Source: VXYL01 sp965200375 (GTDB lineage: Bacteria; Pseudomonadota; Gammaproteobacteria; Pseudomonadales; Azotimanducaceae). From it: DNA of 64,000 bases. The notes under the pieces were generated by a model, which ran no database searches, had not been told where the DNA came from, and saw nothing but the letters and a program-made list of their open reading frames with translations. Positions 43,023 to 54,189 of the stretch are shown here, piece by piece. The stretch's first letter is position 1. Every line of letters starts with the position of its first letter. Made by a program: the position numbers and the translations under genes. Where the stretch lies: contig OZ241353.1 in the NCBI GenBank assembly GCA_965200375.1, positions 1,612,001 through 1,676,000 of the forward strand. Direction: 5' to 3'.

Positions 43023-43312
43023 GGCCTTGGTCGGCATCCGGCGTTGAAGCCCGGCCGGGCGTTCTCGTGGATGCGCCCCCGCAAGTCCACGAACACGGTC
43101 TTGATCCGCCCGCGAACGTCCACCCGAATCCAATAGCCGCGCTCGGCGCCGGCCGTGGTGCGCCGCGTACCCGGGGACGCCGAGACCACCCGTCCCCCGT
43201 ACGCCTGCTGGACGATGGCGGCGGCGTCCCGCAGGGAGATGGGCGCGCGCTCCGCGGCCGCTGCCGCGGCGGCGCAGCAAGCCAATGCTGCGATTGCGAG
43301 TTGGCGTGGCAA
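43007..43312 (-). CDS. PepSY-domain periplasmic protein
   Basis: A protein of about 101 residues with a signal peptide (LPRQLAIAALACCAAAAAAA) followed by a PepSY domain (SLRDAAAIVQQAYGGRVVSA, then RGYWIRVDVRGRIKTVFVDL). PepSY proteins frequently precede PhoP/PhoQ-like pairs and may tune sensing or inhibit proteases. The TTG at 43312 falls inside repeat B; a longer frame starts at ATG 43471 but its first 53 codons are repeat-derived. The C-terminal tail overlaps the regulator start. Confidence 0.8.
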   Translation of the reverse strand: MPRQLAIAALACCAAAAAAAERAPISLRDAAAIVQQAYGGRVVSASPGTRRTTAGAERGYWIRVDVRGRIKTVFVDLRGRIHENARPGFNAGCRPRPCACC

Positions 43313-43447
43313 ATGGTGCAACGGTCCGGCTTTGCTTGCGCATGCCCCAAGACGAGGACGTACCGCCCCGCAGCGCGAACCGTGCTTGCTTCCAGCGACG
43401 GAACTGGTCGCGTCGAGACGCGTGTTGATTCCGAAGCGGTACGCCAG
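43297..43447 (+). repeat. Dispersed repeat family B, copy 2
   Basis: About 150 bases match 55393-55530: GGCGTGGCAAATGG, then GACGAGGACGTACCGCCCCG, ending GATTCCGAAGCGGTACGCC. It covers the 5' end and the promoter region of the PepSY-regulator-kinase operon and supplies the probable PepSY start codon. No family A copy is adjacent. Confidence 0.8.
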
Positions 43448-43564
43448 CAGCCCCGGCAGAGCCTTGCCCATGTCGCGTTCGGCGCCGCTACGATGCCCGG
43501 CACTCTACCAACTTCGGCGAAGCCGGCGCGGATGCGGCACCGACCCAAGGCAGCCGAGCTGAGC

Positions 43565-45048
<1,484 letters not shown>

Positions 45049-45052
<4 letters not shown>

Positions 45053-47625
45053 GCCGATCCGTCGCCCAGAGCGGGGGGCGCATCCGGCGCATGGACCATG
45101 GCCACCGCGCTCGCGGCCAGCCAGCCCCGGGTGCCGTCCGCTAGGGTCGTGCGCCGCCAGCCGCCGCGGGCCTCCTGCACCGTCAGCTCGGTGCCGGCCG
45201 GCAGCGGACGGGCGAAGGCGAGCGCGGCGCCGGCGCTGTCGGCGGCGCGTAGCGCCGTGCCGTCCTTCAGCACCACGGCCGCCGCGGCGTCGTCCTTGGC
45301 CAGCAAGGCGGTGCCGGCGGCGATGGCCCAGAGTCCCAGCAGCGGCAGCGCCACGGGGCGCAGCCAGCGCGGCCGTCTTGGCGACCACGGCGTCAGCAGC
45401 AGCACGCCGACGGCGAAAGCCCCGGCGGCGGCGAGGTGCAGTTGCGCGGCAGTGAACCGATGCCGCCAGAACAGCAGCGAATCCAAGGCGCCGGCCGAAG
45501 CGGGGCGCGGCAGCCAGCGCGGCTGGCGATCCCGCAGCCAAGCCAGATTCGCCGCCGCTTGCGCGTGGCCGGGCGCCTGGGCGAGGGCCCGCCGATAGGC
45601 CAGGACGGCGCCGCCGACGTCCTGGGCGCCGAGGGCGGCGTTGCCCCAGTCCACTTGCAGCGCCGCCGCCTCGGGGTGCGCCGCAGCCAAACCGCGCAGC
45701 GCCCGCTCGGCCGCGGCGAACAAGCGAACGCGGCGCAGGCGGTCGGTTTCCGCCAGCGCCAGCGCGTAGGTGGTTCGCGCTTCTTCGAGAACGGCCTCGG
45801 TGGCGTCCGCCGCCAGGGCGGTGTGCGTGGCCAACAGAGCCAAGGCGACCGCAGCGCCCGTTGCGAGCTTCGCTCGGCCGGCGACGGGTTGCCTGCGCCC
45901 TTGCCGAGCCAGCAGCCTGAGCTCCGCCACCGCGGCTGCCGGCAGCGGTTCGGCAGCCGCGGCGGGGTCGAAGGCGCGGGTCTCGAGCCGCTCCAGCGCG
46001 GCGCCGAAGGCCGCGGAATCCAGGTCGGCCAGCTCGCGGAAACGCCGCGCCGCGGCTGCTACCAGCGGTGCCGCCTCCCGGGCTGGCGCCGCGCTGTCGA
46101 GAGCGCGTTGCAGGGCCCGCCCCGCCCGTCGCAGCTCCCTGCCGTGCTGCCGCCGCCCAGCGCCCCGACGCATCAGCAGGGCGATGGCGAGGGCCCCGCA
46201 GGGCAGCAGATATAGGGGCAGCAGCAGGGCGCTGCCGCCCAGCCGCGATGGCGTCGCCAGCGTCTCGCCAGGCGCGCTCAAGGCCATGTCGGCGCCGAGC
46301 AGCGTGGCGAGGCCGCTAGGGGCGTCTCCCCCGTCGCTGGCGGTTGCCGCCGGCGCCGCAACCACCGCCTCGGCGCCCACTAGCTGCCCGGCGCCCACCG
46401 ACAGCGCGATGGGCTGGCTGGCGACGCTGCGGTAGGCGCCAGCCACCGGGTCGAAGTAGGCGAAGGAGAGCGGTGGCACCTCCCGAACCTCCGCGCTCTT
46501 GACGCGCACCGTCACTACGAAGCGCTTGCTGCCCGTCGCTTCGTCCAGCTCCCCCGCAGGGCTGCCCTCGAGGATGCCGAACAGCGCCGCAGGCAGTGCG
46601 CCGGGGCCGTCGAGGGGCGGCAGGCCGACGCCGGTGAGCGGGTCGTCGCCGCGCAGCAGCACCGTCAGCTCCACGGGATCGCCCACCGCCACCACGGTGC
46701 GGCTGGCCTGCACGTCGATGGCGAACCCGGTGCCGATGGCGTTGACGAAGTTGGCCGGCCGGCCCGCCTTCGGCAGCGGGCGCACCACAAGCCGCCGAGG
46801 CTTGCCTTCGGCGCCGAACAGCTCGTAGCGGGGGCGCCTGAAACCCCACAGATCGCGGCTGTTCCCGGCCTGCAGCCGGGCCAGCACGCGCACGGGATCC
46901 ACGTCCACCGTTCCAGGGCGGTGCAGCGTCACCCGCGCTGGAAATCGAAAGCGCGTATAGGCGCGTCCGCCCTCGCGCACCTGCGACCGCGACAGCGGCA
47001 GCACCACCTCGCCGGCGCCTGCCGCGAAGCGCATGGACTGCGCGCTGGCAGCGCCCGGCGCCTGCACCTCGGCGCCGTCGACGCTGAACAGCGGCACCGC
47101 GAATTCGTGGCTCTCCACTTCCCGGTTCAGCAGCCACTCCACCGCCACGTCGAAGGTCTCGCCCACCCACAGCGCCCGCTCCGGCAGCTCCATGCGCACG
47201 ATCATGTCCGTGGTGGCCGGCAGAGCCGCGACCTCGAAGGCAGCCCCTTGGGTGGTCGCGTCGACGCCGTCCTGCACCAGCCGCAGCGGCGGCACCGTGT
47301 AGCGGCCTTCGGCCCCGGCGACCACGCGCCATTGGTAGTTGAAGGTCACCTGCTTCCACTCGGAGCGTCGGCCGTTGATGATCTGGATGTGCGAGGAGAC
47401 GCTTGGACTCATGCCCAGGAAAGTGACCTCGCAGCCGGCGATGGCAAGCGTCGGCGGCGCCGGCGCCGGCTGCTCGGCGAAGCCTTCGGCCTTCAGCGTC
47501 AGCGTGAAGGGCATGTTCGCGTAGAAGGCGTCCGAAGAAGCCGACAGCGAGGCGGTGGCCGCGGCTGCTGCCGGCGCGGCCAGCGCCAGCGCCGTAGCCG
47601 CGCCCAAAAGCCGCCGGTGCTTCAC
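45049..47625 (-). CDS. BatD-like protein with C-terminal TPR and SH3-like (BatE) region
   Basis: The 858-residue envelope protein has a signal peptide, then the BatD region of beta-sandwich domains (LSASSDAFYANMPFTLTLKA; residues about 20-430), a membrane segment near 470 and a helical linker. A second part starts with a membrane segment (GAAVALALLATHTALAAD), a TPR region (ALQVDWGNAALGAQDVGGAV), two more hydrophobic segments and an SH3b-like end (PLPAGTELTVQEARGGWRRT). BatD and BatE are usually separate proteins. GTG 47625 overlaps the upstream batC stop (GTGA). Confidence 0.87.
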
Positions 47626-50060
47626 CAGTCCTTCTCCACGGGATCCCGCTCGCTGGCGCCGGCGCGCCGGCGCTGGCGCTCGGCCTCGCGATCGCGAATG
47701 GCCTGCAGGCGCCTGCGGGCCTGGCGTTGGGACATCGCCTCGCTGGCGGCGTCCGCTTGCGGCGGCACCGCGTCGTCGTTGCCGTCGTCGCCTCCCCGGC
47801 CCTGGTTCTGCTGGTGCTGGCCGCCGTCGGGCGGCGCCAGCGCCAGCAGCGCGGCATCCAGGTGGTCCAACGCGGCTTGTTGATCGTCAAGGGCGGGTTC
47901 CAGTTCGGGAGACATCGCGCCGGCCCGAGCTGCCGCCTCGGCGAGCACGGCCTGGGCGCTGGCCATCCGGCCCGTGGCCTGGCGGAGCTCGGCGGCAGCG
48001 GTGGCGAAGCGTTCAGCGGCGTCGGAGTCGCTGGCTTCGCCCCCGGGGGGGACAGCCGCCGCCGCGGCAGCCGTCTCCCTTGCGGCATCCGCCTGTTGCG
48101 CCAGCGCCGTTGCCAGCGCGTCGCCTAGCTGCTGGTGCTGGCCTTGGCGCTCGGCCACCGGGGCCAGTTGCGACACCACCGCAGCGCTGGCGTCGGTACT
48201 GGCCTCGAACTGCACGGTGGCCGTCTGGTCGTGGGTGTCCGCCTGCTCCTGGCGCAGCGCCTGCAAGTGTTCGACCACGGAGAAGTACAGCCGGCGCAGG
48301 GCGTCGATGGCTTGCAGCGCGTCGTCTGCGGCCGCACGGGCAGCTTCGGGCGGAGGCCCGCCTTCGGCAACGGCGGCCAAGTGGCCGGCGAGCGTGGAGA
48401 GGCCGGTCAAGGCGCGAACCCGCAGCGCTTCCGCCTGTTCGCGCCGTTCCTCCGCCGCCTTGGCCGCGGTCTCGTCCGGCTCGCCAGCGCCGTCTTCGCC
48501 GGCAGCGACGGCCGCTGGCTGCTCCCCCAGCAAGCCCTCGAGACGCCCCAGACGGCGCTGGTTGGCGCTGGTTTGGGCGAACAGCGCCTCGGCCCGTTCG
48601 GCCGGGGCCAAGGCGCCGGCGGCCGACATGGAGGACGCGCCCCCTTCGCCACCCGGGGCCAAGAGGTCCTCGATCCGCCGTTGTCCGGCGTAGGCCAGCT
48701 CGATGAGCCCCTTGGCATCGGCGAACAGCTCGATGGCCTCGCCCAGGCCGGCGGCGGCCCGTTCCTGTTCCGGCAACGCCGCGGCAGCGCTGTCGTTGCC
48801 GAGCGCGTCGATGGCGGCGCGCATGGCCGCCAAGGCGTCTTCGAGAAACGGCGTGGCTTCGGCGATGGCGCGCGCCATGCGGTCCTCGCCCGGTGCCGAG
48901 TCGGCCGGCGCGGCGTCGGCTTGCGCGGTCACGGCGTCGAACTGGCCGAGCACGCCGCCGGTGCGGGCGCCGACGACCTCCTGGCGCTCTCGCAGATGCG
49001 TCCTCGTCAACCAAGGCGGCCGCTGGGCGGCCGTTCGCGGTTCGTCTGGAGCTGGCTGGCCGTCCGCCGGCGGGTCCGTCTCGAAAGCGGCGCGGAGGGC
49101 CGTGTGCGCCGCCAGTTCGAGTTCGTCGCGCAGCACGGCTTGCAGCACGGCGAGGGGATCCAGCAACTGCTCCCGGGCCCGCTTGAGCTCCCCCAGGGCG
49201 GCGTCCGCCCGCCGATGGGCGCGTTCGCCTTCCAGCCGGCGCAGCCGCCGCCGGGCATCGCCGAGGGACTGTCGCGCCCGTTCGAGGAAGTCGGTCAGCG
49301 CGGCCAGCCGATAGGCGCGGCCCTGCTGCTCCGGGGTGCGTTCTTCGGCCGGCAGCTGCTCGATGAACAGCCGCTCTTCGGTGGCGAGGTCCACGCAGTC
49401 GCCGAGCTCGGCGAGCAGCGTGCGCTCGCGGCTGGCGAGGCCCTCGAATTCGCTCTTGAAGCCGAGTGGTTCGGTTTCCGCACCGGCGGCGCCGATGTCG
49501 GCGAGCAGTCCCCGCAGCTGGTCGCGCAGGTTGCGCTGATCGTCGATCAGCCGATCGAGGCGCGCTTCGAGGCGGGCGCCGGCGTTGAGCTGGTCCGCGA
49601 GTTGCAGGATGCGGCGCGACACCAGCTCCAGATTGATGCGGGCGTCTTCGTCCTCCGGCGGCGCCAGCCGCACCGCATCGCCGAACCACGCAGCGCTTTG
49701 CCGCAGCGTCTCTATGGCCTCCGCCGGCGGCGTCTCGGCGTCCACGCCCTGCGCGAGCGCGTAGCCGAGGTTGAAGGCGGCGCGGTAGCGCAGCAGCGGA
49801 TCCGGTCCGGCATCGTCCCGAGCGGCAAGGAAGGCGTCGGCGGCAGCCGCATGGTCCTCGGCCGCGAGTTCGGCGAGGCCGCGGTTGTAGCGGGCCCGAG
49901 GCGGTAGGGACTCGTCGGCCGGGGCGGACGTGGCTGCCTCCCGCTCGGCTGGCGCGGGCGTCGACGCCGGGTCCGTGGGCGGCGCATCGCCGGCCTGCGT
50001 CGCCGTGGCGGCCAGCAGCGCCAACAGCGCTGGAACCAAAGCCACATCGACCCCTTTCAC
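47622..50060 (-). CDS. BatC-like TPR protein, greatly enlarged
   Basis: An 812-residue, mostly helical and Ala/Glu-rich protein. It has a signal peptide, a short TPR region (ARYNRGLAELAAEDHAAAAD), extended coiled-coil segments over residues about 150-700, and a polar C-terminus with DPVEKDW, the typical end of BatC proteins in gammaproteobacterial Bat operons. Ordinary BatC proteins are much shorter. It presumably scaffolds the Bat complex in the periplasm. GTG start overlaps the batB stop. Confidence 0.8.
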   Translation of the reverse strand: MKGVDVALVPALLALLAATATQAGDAPPTDPASTPAPAEREAATSAPADESLPPRARYNRGLAELAAEDHAAAADAFLAARDDAGPDPLLRYRAAFNLGYALAQGVDAETPPAEAIETLRQSAAWFGDAVRLAPPEDEDARINLELVSRRILQLADQLNAGARLEARLDRLIDDQRNLRDQLRGLLADIGAAGAETEPLGFKSEFEGLASRERTLLAELGDCVDLATEERLFIEQLPAEERTPEQQGRAYRLAALTDFLERARQSLGDARRRLRRLEGERAHRRADAALGELKRAREQLLDPLAVLQAVLRDELELAAHTALRAAFETDPPADGQPAPDEPRTAAQRPPWLTRTHLRERQEVVGARTGGVLGQFDAVTAQADAAPADSAPGEDRMARAIAEATPFLEDALAAMRAAIDALGNDSAAAALPEQERAAAGLGEAIELFADAKGLIELAYAGQRRIEDLLAPGGEGGASSMSAAGALAPAERAEALFAQTSANQRRLGRLEGLLGEQPAAVAAGEDGAGEPDETAAKAAEERREQAEALRVRALTGLSTLAGHLAAVAEGGPPPEAARAAADDALQAIDALRRLYFSVVEHLQALRQEQADTHDQTATVQFEASTDASAAVVSQLAPVAERQGQHQQLGDALATALAQQADAARETAAAAAAVPPGGEASDSDAAERFATAAAELRQATGRMASAQAVLAEAAARAGAMSPELEPALDDQQAALDHLDAALLALAPPDGGQHQQNQGRGGDDGNDDAVPPQADAASEAMSQRQARRRLQAIRDREAERQRRRAGASERDPVEKDW

Positions 50061-51082
50061 GGCGCCGGCCGCAGCCGCGGCGCCCCCGCCCAGACGGCCG
50101 CCGCCAAACAGGCCAGCGCCCCCAGCACCAAGTGGAAGTAGTACTCGGTGGGCGCCCGGCGGCGCACGCTGGTCTCCGCCGCCGCCACCAGCGGCTCGAT
50201 GTGCGCCTCGGCGATGGCGTCCAGGTCGATGGCGGAGGTGCCCGCCGGCACATACACGCCTTGGGTGAGCAGCGCGATCTCACGCAGCAGTTCGCCGTCT
50301 AGGCGGGACCGCACCACGGCGCCGTCGCCATCCACCAGCACGCGTCGGGCGCCGGTGGTCGGATCCGTCACCGTCACTTCGCTGCCGTCTTCGCTGCCGA
50401 AACCGATGGCGACGATGCGGGCGCCGGCGGCGACGGCCTCTCTGGCCGCGTCCAAGGGAAAGGAGTCGTGGTCCTCGCCGTCGGTGATCAGCAGCATCAG
50501 CCGCGAGACCCCGCGGTTCGGGCCGAAGGCGGCGACCGCCTTGCGGATGGCGTCGCCCAGCCGGGTGCCGCCGCGCCCGACGGCGTTGGCATCGGCCGTG
50601 CGCAGCACTAGGTTGAAGAAGCCGTAGTCCGTGGTGAGCGGACACATCACCGCAGCGCGTCCGGCGAAGGCCACCAGCCCGACCCGGTGGCTGCGCACCC
50701 GGGCCACGAACTCGGCGATGTCCGCCTTGGCGCGGGCGAGGCGGTTCGGCGCCGCATCCTCCGCCAGCATGCTGCGGGAGACGTCCAGCACCACCAGAAT
50801 GTCCGCGCCAGCCTTGCGGGGCACCGCCTCGGTGCCGCCGGGCGTCTGCGGCCGCATCAGCGCCGCGATGCCGAACAGCAGCATGCCGAGCACCAGCGCC
50901 AGCTTGGCCACCCGCCGCGGCGTCGAGGCCCCCCGCGCCAGCCGCGCCTGCATCGGCGGCGCCACGAACCGCCCCAGCGCGCCGCGGCCGCGGAATTCGA
51001 AGAAGGCCAGCGCCGCTACCAGCGCCAGCGCCGGCCACACGCCGTGGATCCACGCCGGATCGGCGAACGCCGCATTGCCCAT
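50057..51082 (-). CDS. BatB-like von Willebrand A domain membrane protein
   Basis: A 341-residue protein with two N-terminal membrane helices, a VWA domain with a MIDAS-like DVSRSML at residues 100-106 and TDGED later, and one C-terminal helix (LVLGALACLAAAVWAGAPRL). It belongs to the aerotolerance (Bat) operon, whose products form a membrane complex linked to oxidative or envelope stress. ATG 51082 shares a base with the batA TGA stop. Confidence 0.92.
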   Translation of the reverse strand: MGNAAFADPAWIHGVWPALALVAALAFFEFRGRGALGRFVAPPMQARLARGASTPRRVAKLALVLGMLLFGIAALMRPQTPGGTEAVPRKAGADILVVLDVSRSMLAEDAAPNRLARAKADIAEFVARVRSHRVGLVAFAGRAAVMCPLTTDYGFFNLVLRTADANAVGRGGTRLGDAIRKAVAAFGPNRGVSRLMLLITDGEDHDSFPLDAAREAVAAGARIVAIGFGSEDGSEVTVTDPTTGARRVLVDGDGAVVRSRLDGELLREIALLTQGVYVPAGTSAIDLDAIAEAHIEPLVAAAETSVRRRAPTEYYFHLVLGALACLAAAVWAGAPRLRPAP

Positions 51083-52104
51083 CACGGCACCCGGGCGAAC
51101 ATGGCGCCGCGGCCCAGCCAACCAATGGCGGAGAGCAGCAGCGCCGCCAGCAGCGGTGCCGAGTAGACCTCGTCGTACTGGCGGGTGCGGTCCTCGGCGA
51201 TGCGGGTGCGTTCCAAGCGGTCGATCTCGGCGTACACGTCCACCAGGGCTTCGGCGTTGTCGGCGCGAAAGTACCGTCCGCCGGTGCGCTCGGCCACGTC
51301 GCGCAGCGTCTCTTCGTCGATTTCCACCGCCACTGCCCGCAGCGTCGTGCCTCGGCGCCCGTTCGGCACCCGCATGTGGGCGATGCCGGTGCTGCCAGCG
51401 CCGATGGTGTACACCTTCACGTTCTGCGAACGCGCCAGTTCGGCAGCCGCGGCCGGCGTCTCGACGCCGGCGTTGTTCACGCCGTCGGTGAGCAGCAGCG
51501 CGATGCGGGACTCGGCCGGGGACTCGCGCAGCCGTTCCACGGCCAGGCCCAGGGCATCGCCGATGGCGGTGAAGTTTTCCTCCCGCAGAGTGGTGATCTC
51601 GAGGTTGCGGGCCACGGCCACGAGGTTTTCGTGGTCCAGCGTCAGCGGCGCCGCGGTGTCGGCGTAGCCGGCGAAGCTGACCAGGCCAATGGCGTCGTCC
51701 GGGCGCCCGGGCAGCTCGCCGCCGCCGAGCACGAAACGCTCGAACACGTCCTGCACGGCCTGCAGGCGGGTGCGCTCGCGATTCGGCGTCGACAGATCGA
51801 GGGCGCTCATCGAGCCGGAGGTGTCCACCACCATCATGATGGCGATGCCCTCGCGCTGGATCTGGCTGGACCGCTCGCCGATTCGCGGGCCGGCCAGCGC
51901 CAGAACCAGGGCGACGAGGGCCAGCGCCAGCAGCGCGTCCGGCACCCAGGCGAACCGTGCCCGCCAGCTGCCGACGGTGGCGGGGAGCAGCGCCAGGGAG
52001 GAGAACAGCACCCGCCCCGGGGCGCGGCGGGCCAGCAGGAAGAGCGGCACCGCCAGCGCCGCCAACAGCAGCAGCAGGGGTTCTCGAAACTCGAGCGCGC
52101 CCAC
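51082..52104 (-). CDS. BatA-like von Willebrand A domain membrane protein
   Basis: The 340-residue protein mirrors BatB: N-terminal helices (EPLLLLLAALAVPLFLLARR), a VWA domain with complete MIDAS DTSGSMS at residues 94-100, TDGVNNAG, and a C-terminal helix. The paired VWA proteins are the hallmark of Bat operons. It is three bases from the upstream lipoprotein gene and overlaps batB. Confidence 0.92.
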   Translation of the reverse strand: MGALEFREPLLLLLAALAVPLFLLARRAPGRVLFSSLALLPATVGSWRARFAWVPDALLALALVALVLALAGPRIGERSSQIQREGIAIMMVVDTSGSMSALDLSTPNRERTRLQAVQDVFERFVLGGGELPGRPDDAIGLVSFAGYADTAAPLTLDHENLVAVARNLEITTLREENFTAIGDALGLAVERLRESPAESRIALLLTDGVNNAGVETPAAAAELARSQNVKVYTIGAGSTGIAHMRVPNGRRGTTLRAVAVEIDEETLRDVAERTGGRYFRADNAEALVDVYAEIDRLERTRIAEDRTRQYDEVYSAPLLAALLLSAIGWLGRGAMFARVP

Positions 52105-52107
52105 GGA

Positions 52108-53184
52108 TCAGACGACTCCCACTGCTTCGGGAGGCGCCGGCGGTCTCGCCGGCGCGGCCTCCCGTGGCGCTCGGGTCTCTTCCAGGAAGCGCCGCGCCAC
52201 CGCCAAGGCGTCCTCGGATTCGCCGGCCGCCGGGCTGTAGCGGGCGAACTTCACGCGGTCGCAGCGTTCGAGGAACGCGGAGAGCAGCTGCCGATGGGGC
52301 GGCGACAGCTCCGCGGAGCGGCCGGCCTCGGCAAGAAACTCCTCGGTGGTGCGTTCCGGCGCCCGCAGCCCGAAGCGCGCCTCGATGTAGCGCCGCACGA
52401 TGTCCGACAGTTCGACGTACCAGGCGTCTACGCCGGCGGCGTCCGGCAGCCCTTGCCGCCGCAGCCGGTCCAGGCGAGCGGCGGCTCGGTCGAAGGCCGT
52501 CTCCCGGGCCCGCGCCTCTGCCCGCCGCAGCCAGGCGAACAACCCGCCGCCGAGAGCGGCTGCGGCGGCCAAGGCGCCGGCCAGCCAAGGCCAGTGGCGT
52601 TGCAGCCAGGGGCCCTGCAGCGCCGGCAGGGCCGGGCGGGCGGGCCGCAGCTGGTCGCCGACGGCCCCCTCGGGCAGCACCGAAGCGACCTCGAAGCCCA
52701 GCTCGTCGGTCAGCAGTTCCCGAGCGCGGCGGTCGGCGGCGGGGTCGCGTTCGTCCACGAACTCCACCCGCAGCCTCGGGATGCGCTGCCGGCCGCTCAT
52801 CGGCGACTGCAAGGTGTAGTGCTGGGAGAAGCGCATGCCGCCGTCGGCGGCAGCCTCCTCCCGAGGCGCGTAGTCGACGATGGCGAACCGGCCGAGCGCG
52901 TCGCCGAAGGCCGGCATGTCCACGACGACGCCGGCGTCGGCTTGCACGATCAGCGACAGCCGCAGCGCGTCTCCCAGCCGCGGCGCCGCCGGCCGCAGCG
53001 TCACCGTGGCGGCGACGGGCCCGGCCTCGGTTGTCGCGGTCAGCGGCTCGCTGGCGTCGGCGGTCTCGGCCGGCGCAGCATCCGTGGACTTGGGCTCCGG
53101 CGCGCAGCCGGCTGCCAGCGCGAACGCCGCAGCCAGGACGCCGGCGGACGCCGCGAGCCTCGCTGGCGCAGGGCGGAGGTCCAT
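52108..53184 (-). CDS. Bat-operon lipoprotein with BatD/DUF4381-like organisation
   Basis: The 358-residue protein has a lipobox (AAAFALAAGCAPE), a periplasmic beta-rich domain (ATVTLRPAAPRLGDALRLSL), a membrane helix near residue 210 (WLAGALAAAAALGGGLFAWL), and a cytoplasmic helical domain with YVELSDIVRRYIEARFGLRA. The helical part resembles the C-terminal region seen in DUF4381 and related Bat-operon proteins, which normally lack the lipobox and beta domain. ATG 53184 overlaps the DUF58 stop as TGATG. Confidence 0.82.
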   Translation of the reverse strand: MDLRPAPARLAASAGVLAAAFALAAGCAPEPKSTDAAPAETADASEPLTATTEAGPVAATVTLRPAAPRLGDALRLSLIVQADAGVVVDMPAFGDALGRFAIVDYAPREEAAADGGMRFSQHYTLQSPMSGRQRIPRLRVEFVDERDPAADRRARELLTDELGFEVASVLPEGAVGDQLRPARPALPALQGPWLQRHWPWLAGALAAAAALGGGLFAWLRRAEARARETAFDRAAARLDRLRRQGLPDAAGVDAWYVELSDIVRRYIEARFGLRAPERTTEEFLAEAGRSAELSPPHRQLLSAFLERCDRVKFARYSPAAGESEDALAVARRFLEETRAPREAAPARPPAPPEAVGVV

Positions 53185-54167
53185 CAACGGCGGCTCCGTC
53201 GTTCGCGCATGCGGAAGAAACGCAGCAGCGGTTCCACGGTGGACTGCGCCGCGTCGATGGTGACGAGGTCTATGCCCACGGTACGCAGCGAACGCTCCAG
53301 CGCCGCGGCGCGGCGCTCGGCGGCCTCGCGCATGGCGGCCCGAAAGGCTGGCGCGCTGGTGTCCACCAGCCGCCGAGCACCCGTTTCGGCGTCTTCCAGC
53401 GTCACCAGGCCGCCGGCCTCGACCTGGCTTTCCCGTTGATCCGTCACCCGCACGGCCACGCAGTCGTGCTTGCGATTGGCGCTGGTGAGGGCGTCGAGAT
53501 AGCCGTCGTCCTGGAAGTCGGAGATCAGGAACAGAATGGCCCGCCGGGGCAGCACGCGGCGGCAGAATTCCAGCGCCGCGGCGATGTTGGTGCCGCGGCC
53601 GGCAGGGGGCCTTCGGCGCTTGGCCAAGGCGGCCAGCCGCGCCAGGGCGCGGCGCGGCAGCGTCGCCAGCGGCGGGTGGCGGCGGGCGGGCCCGCTTGGA
53701 TCGTCTCGGCCCCTGGCGAGCACTTCGCGCACCACGCGCAGCGCGTGCTTCTGGCCCTTGCGCGGCGGTATGTACTCGTCGACCGTGTGCTGGAACAGTA
53801 CCAGGCCTACTTTGTCGTCGTTGTAGATGGCGGAGAATGCCAGCAGCGCCGAGAGTTCCACCGCCGCCTCGCGCTTGGAGCGGTGGCTGGAGCCGAAGTC
53901 CTGGGAGGCGCTCACGTCCACCAGCAGCATCACCGTGAGCTGCCGCTCCTCGACGTAGCGCTTCACGTAGGGGCTGCCGACCCGGGCCGTGACGTTCCAG
54001 TCGATGGCGCGCACGTCGTCGCCGGGAACGTAGGGCCGCACTTCGTCGAACTCCACGCCGCGGCCCTTGAACACCGAAACGTAGGCGCCGGCCAGCACGT
54101 CGGCCACCTGCCGGCCGGTGGTGAGCTGGATGCGGCGGACCTGGCGGACGATGTCGGCGGGCAGCAT
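53184..54167 (-). CDS. DUF58 domain-containing protein
   Basis: The 327-residue protein has the family signature FKGRGVEFDEVRPYVPGDDV followed by RAIDWNVTAR, then a degenerate VWA-like domain (VMLLVDVSASQDFG, LFLISDFQDDG). DUF58 proteins are conserved partners of MoxR ATPases. It begins 22 bases after moxR and overlaps the next gene. Confidence 0.93.
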   Translation of the reverse strand: MLPADIVRQVRRIQLTTGRQVADVLAGAYVSVFKGRGVEFDEVRPYVPGDDVRAIDWNVTARVGSPYVKRYVEERQLTVMLLVDVSASQDFGSSHRSKREAAVELSALLAFSAIYNDDKVGLVLFQHTVDEYIPPRKGQKHALRVVREVLARGRDDPSGPARRHPPLATLPRRALARLAALAKRRRPPAGRGTNIAAALEFCRRVLPRRAILFLISDFQDDGYLDALTSANRKHDCVAVRVTDQRESQVEAGGLVTLEDAETGARRLVDTSAPAFRAAMREAAERRAAALERSLRTVGIDLVTIDAAQSTVEPLLRFFRMRERRSRR

Positions 54168-54189
54168 CGGCCGCTACTCGCCGCGGTTG

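Noticed and set aside
43007..43471. Long 154-codon PepSY frame starting at ATG 43471
   Set aside because: The first 53 codons are repeat B sequence and place the signal peptide internally; the TTG at 43312 puts the signal peptide at the N-terminus.
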